The notes beneath the pieces are model-generated. The model worked only from the letters and a program-made list of their open reading frames with translations, did not search any database and was not told the origin of the DNA. The position numbers and the translations under genes were made by a program. This document shows positions 1 through 6,601 of a DNA stretch of 19,171 nucleotides, piece after piece; positions within the stretch are counted from its first letter, which is position 1, and each line of letters begins with the position of its first letter. The DNA comes from CAYVUV01 sp964455095 (GTDB lineage: Bacteria; Desulfobacterota; Binatia; HRBIN30; CADEER01), in the NCBI GenBank assembly GCA_964455095.1, contig CAYVUV010000299.1:1-19171 (forward strand), in the 5' to 3' direction.

Positions 1-14
1 ATTCGCGACGGCCC

Positions 15-21
15 AAGGAGG
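15..21 (+). promoter_or_regulatory. Ribosome binding site of the dioxygenase gene
   Basis: AAGGAGG is a near-perfect Shine-Dalgarno sequence. Its spacing decides for the ATG at 26 over the overlapping GTG at 23. Confidence 0.7.
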
Positions 22-25
22 TGTG

Positions 26-1039
26 ATGTCCGGGAACACGTACCGCCTGTTCGACCCGTTGCTCAGCGCGTCCGACGCCAACGCCATGCGCCAGCTCTGC
101 GAGCGCTTCGGCACCTATGGGATGTACTCGCAGGAAGCGGCCGAGGCGGAGATCGGGCAGGGGTTGGCGCAGCGGCACGACGCGGTGTTGAACTTCATCC
201 GCACCGGCGGCCGCTTCGGCAGCAAAGAGCCGCTGACGGCGCTGGCGGCGCGCACCAACTACTTCCGCGAGGAGTATGCGTACGGCGACCAGGTCAAGAT
301 CGCCGGCATCGAGCCGTTCCTGCACTACGAAGGCTTCATCGAATCGGCCCGGGCGGTGCACGGGCGGCCGGTGATCCAGCCGGCCATCGTCTACGCCAAC
401 ATCCTGGTCGCCGGACAGGAGTTGGCGGTGCACACCGACGTGCCCGAGTTCCGCGGCGCGAATCGCAAGAAGTACCCGCAGTGGCTGATGGTGGTGATGC
501 ACCACTCCGGCCTGTTCGACGACTGGCGCATGCCGATCGTCACCGGGGTATCGTGGTTCAACCAGTGCCGCGGGGGCGCCTTCGCCTTCTACCCCGAAGG
601 CGCCGCCGGCCCGGCGGTAGCGCTGTCGGCCAAACCCAACACGGCGATTCTGCTCGACACCGACACCGTCTTCCACGGCGTCGACCGCGTCGGCGATCCG
701 GACGAGCCACTCGCGCCGCTGCGACAGGGCATGAAGCTCATCTATGACGGCGGCGGACGCTGGAGCTTGCGCGACGGCGACGTGGCCGTGGCGAGCTACG
801 GCTGGAACGACATCCGCTTCTCGATCTCCTGGAAGGCGTACTGCTTCCGCGACGAAGCCGAACGCCGCGCCTGGCGCGAGCACAGCGACGACCTGGTGCT
901 CGACGACATCCTCGACCGCCTCGTCGTCGACCTGCGCCGCCGCGGCCGCCTCACCGGCGAGCGCCCGCCCACCACCGACCTGGCGCTGATGATGATCGAC
1001 GAGTACATCCGCTTCCCGCCGCCAAGCGTGGCGGCGTAA
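26..1039 (+). CDS. 2-oxoglutarate/Fe(II)-dependent dioxygenase-like protein
   Basis: This 337-residue protein resembles the double-stranded beta-helix 2OG-Fe(II) oxygenases. Counting from the ATG, an HTD motif lies at about residues 136-138 (AVHTDVPEF) and a distal His at about 217 (TVFHGVDRV), giving the usual H-x-D...H iron triad. A GGAFAFYPEG strand and an NTAILLDTD strand sit between them, as expected for the barrel. Arg221 or Arg/Lys residues near 233-237 are candidates for binding the 2OG carboxylate. I chose ATG at 26 over the in-frame GTG at 23 because the ribosome site AAGGAGG (15-21) is 4 bases from the ATG but only 1 from the GTG. No partner gene lies next to it: the next gene is convergent. 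The substrate is unknown. The family assignment rests on the motifs; the chemistry is inferred. Confidence 0.75.
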   Translation: MSGNTYRLFDPLLSASDANAMRQLCERFGTYGMYSQEAAEAEIGQGLAQRHDAVLNFIRTGGRFGSKEPLTALAARTNYFREEYAYGDQVKIAGIEPFLHYEGFIESARAVHGRPVIQPAIVYANILVAGQELAVHTDVPEFRGANRKKYPQWLMVVMHHSGLFDDWRMPIVTGVSWFNQCRGGAFAFYPEGAAGPAVALSAKPNTAILLDTDTVFHGVDRVGDPDEPLAPLRQGMKLIYDGGGRWSLRDGDVAVASYGWNDIRFSISWKAYCFRDEAERRAWREHSDDLVLDDILDRLVVDLRRRGRLTGERPPTTDLALMMIDEYIRFPPPSVAA

Positions 1040-1075
1040 GTCGCCTGGTTCCGGTTCACCCTCCTTTCCCCGGTT

Positions 1076-1110
1076 CCCCCTCCTTTCCAAGGAGGGGGTT
1101 AGGGGGAGGT
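1076..1110 (+). repeat. C-rich palindromic intergenic repeat, copy R1
   Basis: A hairpin with a perfect 10-bp stem (CCCCCTCCTT / AAGGAGGGGG) and a TCC loop is followed by a G-rich tail ending GGGGGAGGT. It lies between the convergent dioxygenase and fdhD genes. The same 35 bases recur inverted at 1140-1174 with only two mismatches. A short echo of the left arm, ACCCTCCTTTCC, lies just upstream at about 1058-1069. There is no T-tract, so it is not a classical intrinsic terminator, although the stem could stall transcription from either side. Confidence 0.8.
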
Positions 1111-1139
1111 CGCTCCGGGCGAGGTGCGTGCAGAAGATT

Positions 1140-1174
1140 ACCTCCCCCCGACCCCCTCCTTGGAAAGGAGGGGG
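1140..1174 (-). repeat. C-rich palindromic intergenic repeat, copy R2 (inverted to R1)
   Basis: This is the reverse complement of R1 at 33 of 35 positions, with the same 10-bp stem and a GGA loop. R1 and R2 are separated by 29 bases and could pair with each other as well as fold individually. It ends about 27 bases from the fdhD stop codon. Confidence 0.8.
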
Positions 1175-1200
1175 AGCAAGAGAAGGACGGGGAGCAGGCC

Positions 1201-2004
1201 TCACGCGCGGAGGCGTTGCGCGCCGGAGTAGACGTTCATCCGCCCGTCGCGCAGGAAGCCGATCAGTGTCTGGCCGCTGGCGTCGGCGAACTGGACCGCC
1301 AGGCTCGAGGGAGCAGAGATCGCGGCGACGATGGGGATGCGGCCGGCCAGCGCCTTCTGCATGATCTCGAACGATGAGCGGCCGCTGACCAGCAAGACGT
1401 GGCGGTCGAAGGGCAGCAGCCCGTTGAGCAGGCCGTAACCGAGCACCTTGTCGACGGCGTTGTGGCGGCCGACGTCTTCGCGCAGCACGAGCAGCTCGCC
1501 GTTGGCGTCGAAGACCGCGGCGGCGTGCAGGCCGCCGGTGCGCTCGAAGGTCGCCTGCGCGGCGCGCGCACGCGCGGGCAGTGCCAGCACGGCCGTCGCG
1601 TCGAGCTGGAAGTCGGCGGCGACCGGCGGGAAGTGCTGGTGCACGGCATCGATGGTCACCTTGCCGCACAGCCCGCAGCTCGACGACGCGAAGACGTGGC
1701 GGGTGAGCTGCGCGACATCGAACGCCACCCCCGGGGCGAGCTGCGCGTCGATGACGTTGCAGGGCTGTTCGCGTCCGGGCGAGGTGACGGCGGCGAGATC
1801 CGCCGCCGATTTGATCAACCCTTCGCTGAGCAGGAAGCCGGCCGCGAGCTCGCCGTCGTGTCCGGGCGTGCGCATGGTGACGCTCAGCGGGCGGCCGTCG
1901 ACGCGGATCTCGAGCGGCTCCTCGCTCGCCAGCTCGTCGCTGTCGCGCACCGGCAGCGCGTCGCGCTCCCAGCGCCACACATCGGTGCGGTGCGTGTCGT
2001 TCAT
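1201..2004 (-). CDS. fdhD: FdhD, sulfurtransferase for molybdenum cofactor of formate dehydrogenase-type enzymes
   Basis: A 267-residue protein of normal FdhD length. In the established pathway FdhD passes sulfur from the IscS desulfurase to the bis-molybdopterin guanine dinucleotide cofactor, which is needed for formate dehydrogenase activity. The CxxC loop is at Cys110/Cys113 (SSSCGLCGK). Other family signatures are TMRTPGHDGELAAGFLLSEG near 43-62, GGLHAAA, REDVGRHNAVDKVLG and VSGRSSFEIMQKAL. It acts in the cytoplasm. Its ATG overlaps the TGA of the molybdopterin oxidoreductase by four bases, so the two are translationally coupled, and that oxidoreductase is its obvious client. No separate promoter or ribosome site is seen. 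Assignment is confident. Confidence 0.95.
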   Translation of the reverse strand: MNDTHRTDVWRWERDALPVRDSDELASEEPLEIRVDGRPLSVTMRTPGHDGELAAGFLLSEGLIKSAADLAAVTSPGREQPCNVIDAQLAPGVAFDVAQLTRHVFASSSCGLCGKVTIDAVHQHFPPVAADFQLDATAVLALPARARAAQATFERTGGLHAAAVFDANGELLVLREDVGRHNAVDKVLGYGLLNGLLPFDRHVLLVSGRSSFEIMQKALAGRIPIVAAISAPSSLAVQFADASGQTLIGFLRDGRMNVYSGAQRLRA

Positions 2005-4229
2005 GCGGCGCCGGCCTCGACGCGCACGCGCGCGTTGTAGTCGGGCACACCGCCCATGGCGTCGACCACACCGCGGCGCAGGATGACGTTGCCCTCCGGC
2101 CAGTGCACCTGCAGGTTGCCGCGTGCGATCGCGGCGATCTGGACCCGCCCTTCCAGTCGCCCCTGCTCGTTGACCAGCGCGATGCGGTCACCGCTGCGCA
2201 GGTGCAAACCGGCGGCGTCGTCAGGGTTCATCAGCACCGCGTCACGCGCCGCGCCGGTGAGCGGGTCGACGTCGGCGTAGATGAGGGTGTTGAACTGCTT
2301 GCCGCGCCGCGTGCTGACGTCGAAGGCGCCGGCCGGGCGCTCACGCAACGGCAGGCCCACGGCGCGGAAGTGCGCCTTGCCGTCGGCGGTGGGGAAGCGC
2401 CCGTCCGCACACAGGTGCGGCCCGCCGTACTGGAACTGGTCGCCGCCGCGGCGCAGGTGCTGGATGCCGTCGTAGAACGGCACGACGCGCGCGATCTCGG
2501 CGCGGATCGCCGCGCCGCTCTCGCAGCCGAGCAGGTGGGCGCGTTCGGGCGACGCGATCGCGGCGAGCTCGCGCAGGATGCGCCACTCCGCCCGCGCCTC
2601 GCCGACCTGACGCGGGATCTCGGGGCTGAACAACACGCGCCGCTCGGTGGTCGTCTCGGTGCCGCCGCCGTCTTGCTCGTAGCGCGTCTTCGCCGGCAAC
2701 AGCAGCACCGCCTCGCGCGGCTCGAGCAACGCCTGGTCGGTGAGCAGAATGTCCTGGTGCACGCGCAGCGCCACGTTTTCCATGGCGCGCGCGACGTAGT
2801 CTGGATCGGGCAAAGTGCGCAGGAAGTTGCCACCGAGGCAGTAGAGCAGATCGAGCCCGCCGCGCGCCGCCGCTTCGACCATCTCCGGCGCCGTCAGGCC
2901 CGGTTGATCGGGCACGGCAAAGCCGTACGTCGCACTGAGGTCGCGGGCGCTGTCGGCGGTGATCGGCACACCGCCCGGCAGGGCGGTTGCGTAGGCGCCC
3001 ATCTCGGCGCCGCCCTGCACGCCCGAGTGGCCGCGGATCGGCATCAAGCCGCAGCGGTCGCGGCCGATCCACGCCTTGAGCAGGCCGAGGTTGACGATCA
3101 TCTGCACCGTCTGGCCGCCGAAGGCGTGCTGCGTGATGCCCATGCTCCACACCAGCACGCCGGTCTTGGCGTCGCGGATCAGCCGGGCGAGCTCTTCCAT
3201 GCTCTCGCGCGACAAACCCGATTGCCGCTCGAGCGCCTCCCACTCCTGGCTCGCCGCAGCGGATTGCAACTCGGCGAAGTCCTCCGTGTGCGCGGCGACG
3301 AAGTCGGCGTCGTACCAGCCGTTGGCGAGCAGGGTCTTGATCACGCCGTAGAGCAGCGCGATGTCGCCGCCGGTCGCGACACCGAACCAGTAGTCGGCGA
3401 TGTCGCTGCCGAACAGCGCGCTGCGCGTTGTCGACGGCACCCAGTAGCGCATCATGCCCGGCTCGCGGTACGGGTTGACGAGCACGACCTTGGTGCCCTG
3501 CCGTTTGGCTTCGTCGAGGTACTTCATCGCCACCGGCTGGTCGTTGGCCGGGTTGGCGCCGAAGAAGACGATCAGATCGGTGCCCCACCAGTCGCGGTAG
3601 CTGCACGTCGTCGCCGCGACACCGAGGGCATGCTTCATCGCCCCGGTCGACGGCGAGTGGCAGAGCCGCGCGGCGTTGTCGACGTTGTTGGTGCCGAGGA
3701 AGCGCGCCGTCTTCTGCGCCACGTAGTACGTCTCGTTGGTGATCGCGCGCGAGGTCAGATAGAACGCCAACCGCTCGGGGGCGCTGGCGCGGATGCGCGC
3801 AGCGATATGCGCGTACGCCTCGTCCCACCCGATGCGGCGAAAGCCCGCGTCACCGCGCTCGCGCAGCAGCGGATACGGCAGGCGGCCGAGCCCGCGCAGC
3901 GCCTCGTTGTCCATACCGCGCAGCGACGCGACGTGCTCGAGGCGGCGCGGATCGAGCGCTGGCATGGTGTTGAGGCGCAGCAGGTTGAGCCGCGTCATGC
4001 ACAGATGCACGCCGTCGATCGTCCAGTCGTGGAACCCGGTGACCCCAAGCGCACAGCCGTCGCACACGCCGCGACTCAGCACCCGCCACGCGTAGGGCAG
4101 GTTATCGCGGTTGTCCCACACCACCCGCGCCATGTCGCGGAAGTGGTGCGGCTTGGTCTGCCCGAGCCCGAACGGCACGAGATCGCGCAGACCCTGCGCG
4201 CGCGATGGCGGAGCGATGCGATGCGACAT
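2001..4229 (-). CDS. Molybdopterin oxidoreductase, formate dehydrogenase alpha-like (YdeP/FdhF family)
   Basis: A 742-residue MopB-superfamily enzyme of the YdeP-like branch (E. coli YdeP is similar in length). Near the N-terminus, cysteines at 56, 59 and 77 (VCDGC...HLC) could hold an iron-sulfur cluster; I see three rather than the classical four. The likely molybdenum ligand is Cys190, followed by His191 in NNVDNAARLCHSPSTG, matching the Sec/Cys-His pair of formate dehydrogenases. The MopB domain continues with VFFGANPANDQP and NPYREPG. The C-terminal cofactor-binding domain begins near FNTLIYADVDPLTGAARDAV and includes LRSGDRIALVNEQGR. The frame is open back to 4781, but residues before MSHRIAPP have no family similarity, so I start at 4229. 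It lacks a twin-Arg signal and is probably cytoplasmic. The fdhD overlap supports a sulfurated cofactor. The substrate is uncertain: formate is possible, but many YdeP relatives are uncharacterised. Confidence 0.88.
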   Translation of the reverse strand: MSHRIAPPSRAQGLRDLVPFGLGQTKPHHFRDMARVVWDNRDNLPYAWRVLSRGVCDGCALGVTGFHDWTIDGVHLCMTRLNLLRLNTMPALDPRRLEHVASLRGMDNEALRGLGRLPYPLLRERGDAGFRRIGWDEAYAHIAARIRASAPERLAFYLTSRAITNETYYVAQKTARFLGTNNVDNAARLCHSPSTGAMKHALGVAATTCSYRDWWGTDLIVFFGANPANDQPVAMKYLDEAKRQGTKVVLVNPYREPGMMRYWVPSTTRSALFGSDIADYWFGVATGGDIALLYGVIKTLLANGWYDADFVAAHTEDFAELQSAAASQEWEALERQSGLSRESMEELARLIRDAKTGVLVWSMGITQHAFGGQTVQMIVNLGLLKAWIGRDRCGLMPIRGHSGVQGGAEMGAYATALPGGVPITADSARDLSATYGFAVPDQPGLTAPEMVEAAARGGLDLLYCLGGNFLRTLPDPDYVARAMENVALRVHQDILLTDQALLEPREAVLLLPAKTRYEQDGGGTETTTERRVLFSPEIPRQVGEARAEWRILRELAAIASPERAHLLGCESGAAIRAEIARVVPFYDGIQHLRRGGDQFQYGGPHLCADGRFPTADGKAHFRAVGLPLRERPAGAFDVSTRRGKQFNTLIYADVDPLTGAARDAVLMNPDDAAGLHLRSGDRIALVNEQGRLEGRVQIAAIARGNLQVHWPEGNVILRRGVVDAMGGVPDYNARVRVEAGAA

Positions 4230-4286
4230 GGACAGCGCCGAACTTAGCGCGAACGCGGCGCAAACTCGACCGGCGCGGCCCGCCGC

Positions 4287-4315
4287 TTCACACCACGGCG
4301 CGGCGCCGCTATGAA
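4287..4315 (+). promoter_or_regulatory. Possible sigma70-type promoter of the EEP lipoprotein gene
   Basis: TTCACA (4287-4292) and TATGAA (4310-4315) are separated by exactly 17 bases. They lie 29 bases before the start codon in the divergent intergenic region 4230-4344. The elements match the -35 and -10 consensus at 5 and 4 of 6 positions. Their position allows a short leader that includes the ribosome site AGGGGAGG at 4331-4338. This is consensus matching only. Confidence 0.35.
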
Positions 4316-4344
4316 GGCGCGGGCAGACCGAGGGGAGGATCGAC

Positions 4345-5619
4345 ATGAACGCGGCGAGACTTGCATGGAGCGCCCCAGCAGCGTGTGTCCGCTTGGCCTG
4401 CCTGTCAGCGTTGGCCGTCGCCCTGGCCGGTTGCGCCGGGGACGACGACGGGCCCGCGACTCCCGCAACCGCGACCACCGCGCCGACCGCCACCGCCTCG
4501 CAGACCCCGTCGCGCACGCCGACAGTGTCGCCGACCCCCCCACGCACCGCCACGGCCAGCTCGACCCCGACGCAGACCGCGACCGCCACGGCCACGCCGT
4601 CGGCGACGAGCACGCCGACGGCCACCGCGACGCTGCCGGCGCCGTTCGAGGAGTTCGCCTGGCAAACGGCCGAACCCGATGTGCGCAGCGAACGCCTCTG
4701 CGACGAGGCCGCCGACCCCGATCGCGCCGCCGACACGACGTTCATCCATTGCGCCGTCGAGGGCGCGACATTCGCCGCCACCGAGCCGGCGCCGCGCCCG
4801 CAGCTGGTCGTGCTCGCCTATAACATCGAACGCGGGTTCCAGGTCGACCGGCAGCTGGCCGCCATGCGCGACGACGGTCCGATTCCGCTGCCCGATGTGC
4901 TGCTGCTCAGCGAGGTCGACCGCGGCTGCCGGCGCACGCAGTTCCGCAACATCGCGCGCGACTACGCCGCCGCGCTCGGCTACTACTACGTCTACGCCAC
5001 CGAGTTCGTCGAGCTGCCCGGCCAGCGAGGTTTCGACGGCCCATACGACCCGCCGCTGTGCGAGCACGGCAACGCCATCGTCGCGCGCTACCCGCTCGGC
5101 AACGTGCGCCAGATCCGCCACACGCAGCAGCGCAGCTGGTACACGCCGCCCGACTTCCCAAACCCCGACGAACCGCGCCTCGGCGGGCGCGTCGCGGTGG
5201 CGGCTGACATGAAGATCGGGCGCCAGCTGGTGCGGCTCTACGCGCTGCATCTGGAATCGACCCTCGCCACCCTGGACGTGCGCGACGCCCAGGCGGTCGA
5301 GATCGGCAGCGACTTGGAGGCCATCCCGTATCCCGTCGTCGCCGGCGGCGATCTCAACGCCTACGGCGCCCGCTTCGACGTCGAGCGCGGCACGGCGCTC
5401 GACGTCCCCACGCAGACCTTCCTGACCCGCGGCTTCGCCGACGCCCACCGCGACCTGCCGATCGCCGACCGTTTCACCAGCTTCGACGTGCTGCCGCTGG
5501 TCATCGACTTCATCTTCGCCCGCGGCGCGGCGACCCGCGATGCCGGCCTGTGCAATCAAGCGCAGTGCGGCGACCTCTCCGACCACCTGCCGATCTGGGC
5601 CACCGTCGTCCTGCCCTGA
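4345..5619 (+). CDS. Lipoprotein with endonuclease/exonuclease/phosphatase (EEP) domain
   Basis: A 424-residue exported metal-dependent hydrolase. The signal peptide ends in lipobox LAGC (Cys30). Residues about 38-98 form a low-complexity Thr/Pro/Ser/Ala stalk, then a DNase I-like EEP domain runs from about 154 to 424. The catalytic set is visible: Asn160 (AYNIERG), Glu190 (LLLSEVDRG), His302 (ALHLES), Asp336/Asn338 (GGDLNAYG), Asp388 (VIDFIF) and Asp413-His414 (LSDHLP). Several paired cysteines also suggest an extracytoplasmic location. Family members cleave nucleic acids, phosphoinositides or sphingomyelin. Nothing here fixes the substrate, though lipid-anchored display favours an extracellular phosphodiester. 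The ATG at 4345 has a strong ribosome site (AGGGGAGG) 6 bases upstream. It is divergent from the molybdoenzyme and stands alone. Confidence 0.88.
   Translation: MNAARLAWSAPAACVRLACLSALAVALAGCAGDDDGPATPATATTAPTATASQTPSRTPTVSPTPPRTATASSTPTQTATATATPSATSTPTATATLPAPFEEFAWQTAEPDVRSERLCDEAADPDRAADTTFIHCAVEGATFAATEPAPRPQLVVLAYNIERGFQVDRQLAAMRDDGPIPLPDVLLLSEVDRGCRRTQFRNIARDYAAALGYYYVYATEFVELPGQRGFDGPYDPPLCEHGNAIVARYPLGNVRQIRHTQQRSWYTPPDFPNPDEPRLGGRVAVAADMKIGRQLVRLYALHLESTLATLDVRDAQAVEIGSDLEAIPYPVVAGGDLNAYGARFDVERGTALDVPTQTFLTRGFADAHRDLPIADRFTSFDVLPLVIDFIFARGAATRDAGLCNQAQCGDLSDHLPIWATVVLP
4448..4640 (+). repeat. Low-complexity Thr/Pro/Ala-coding tract
   Basis: This stretch inside the EEP lipoprotein gene is made of ACC/ACG/ACN, GCC/GCG and CCG/CCC codons. 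It encodes an irregular TPT/TAT-type stalk with no exact repeat unit. Such stalks hold lipoprotein domains away from the membrane and often vary in length between strains. Confidence 0.6.
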
Positions 5620-5672
5620 TTTATCTCCGCACGGGAGGGCGACCCCTTTCATCACCGAGCCTCTCCCGGCGA

Positions 5673-5796
5673 GGTCGGCATCGGTATCGGCATCGGAATC
5701 GATTCCTGTCCCAGGGATTCCGCGGTGCCTAGCGGATCGCATCGACACAGGCGCTTTTCGTCGCTCTCGATACCGATTCCGACCCCGACTCCGACC
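5673..5796. repeat. Imperfect inverted repeat with a 6-base period in its arms
   Basis: The left arm (5673-5706) is a run of TCGGNN hexamers: GGTCGGCATCGGTATCGG and onward. The right arm (5766-5796) carries the complementary CCGANN hexamers, ending CCCCGACTCCGACC. The arms could form a long imperfect stem over a roughly 60-base centre. The tract occupies most of the 277-base gap between the EEP lipoprotein and the exporter operon. Neither strand has a ribosome site or coding signature there. Confidence 0.55.
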
Positions 5797-5859
5797 AGAG
5801 CGCCGTTCAACGGTGACTTGTGTGCAAAGCCGCGGGAGCCTTGCCCTCCCACTAATAAC

Positions 5860-5894
5860 TTGACCTGTTCGAACATCTGTTTTAAACGTCCGTT
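5860..5894 (+). promoter_or_regulatory. Probable promoter/operator of the tetR-exporter operon
   Basis: An AT-rich patch unlike its surroundings lies directly before the tetR start. It has a -35-like TTGACC (5860-5865), and a weak -10 can be placed at 5881-5888 (TTTAAACG) with 15-17 base spacing. Overlapping these is a perfect 10-base palindrome, TGTTCGAACA (5866-5875), and an AACG-TC-CGTT dyad (5885-5894). Palindromes over the promoter of a tetR gene are typical of autoregulatory operators. TetR binding is inferred. Confidence 0.5.
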
Positions 5895-5896
5895 CC

Positions 5897-6601
5897 ATGA
5901 CCGTGAACGAGCCGCAGGTCACCAAGGCCCGCCTCATCGACGCGGCGGCGGCGCTGTTCGCCGAGCGCGGCTTTCACGGCACCAAGGTGCGCGACATCGC
6001 CGAGCGGGCGCGGGTCAACCTGGCAGCGGCGAACTACCACTTCGGATCGAAAGAGGCGCTCTACATCGAGGTGATGCGGGCGCAGTTCGCCACGCTCAGC
6101 GCGCTGCTGGTGGCGCGCGGCGCGGCGCGCTCGGCGGACGAGCTGGCAAAGGCCGGACGCGACGAGCTCATCGCCCTGCTGCGGGCGCGCATTGCCGCGA
6201 TGCTGGAACTGCTACTCGGCCCGCCGGTGGGGCTGCACGGCACGCTGATGCTGCGCGAGATGAGCGATCCGAGCGCCGCGCTGCCGGTCATCGTCGAGCA
6301 GTTCATCACGCCGCACAAACAGGAAATGGAGCAGCTGGTCGCCCTGCTGGCGCCCGAGCTGACGCCGGCCGACGTCGTCAACTGCGTGTACAGCCTGGTC
6401 GGGCAGGTGTTCTTCTTCCGCACGCACTTGCCGGCCCTGCGCCTGATGCTCGGCCGCGACGAGCTCCCAGCCGACTTCATCCGCGGCGCCGCGGCGCACA
6501 TCGTCGAGTTCTCGCTCGGCGGCATCGAGCGCCGGGCCGCCGCGCGGCGCGCCAGCCGCCCGGCCCGCGTCCCACGCCGCGCCGCGAAGGCCCGCCGATG
6601 A
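5897..6601 (+). CDS. TetR/AcrR-family regulator, CecR (YbiH)-like
   Basis: A 234-residue one-component repressor. The N-terminal helix-turn-helix spans about residues 9-55, with recognition region KVRDIAERARVNLAAANYHF followed by GSKEALY. The C-terminal domain resembles that of CecR/YbiH, including LHGTLMLREMSDPSAA and EQFITPHKQEMEQL near 113-147. A basic Arg/Ala tail covers about 212-234. In E. coli, CecR sits with and controls the ybhG-ybhF-ybhS-ybhR exporter operon, and here the regulator heads the corresponding genes. Its stop overlaps the next ATG by four bases. I see no ribosome site before the ATG; a GTG two codons downstream is an alternative start. The ligand is unknown but is probably a compound handled by the exporter. 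Confidence 0.88.
   Translation: MTVNEPQVTKARLIDAAAALFAERGFHGTKVRDIAERARVNLAAANYHFGSKEALYIEVMRAQFATLSALLVARGAARSADELAKAGRDELIALLRARIAAMLELLLGPPVGLHGTLMLREMSDPSAALPVIVEQFITPHKQEMEQLVALLAPELTPADVVNCVYSLVGQVFFFRTHLPALRLMLGRDELPADFIRGAAAHIVEFSLGGIERRAAARRASRPARVPRRAAKARR

Noticed and set aside
4230..4781. Upstream extension of the molybdoenzyme frame by 184 codons
   Set aside because: The extra residues are a Val/Ala/Gly-rich antisense copy of the lipoprotein stalk region. Family similarity begins at the ATG at 4229.
5673..5796. Possible CRISPR-like or small-ORF region
   Set aside because: The periodicity is 6 bases with no spacers, and the short frames across it have no ribosome site or recognisable product.
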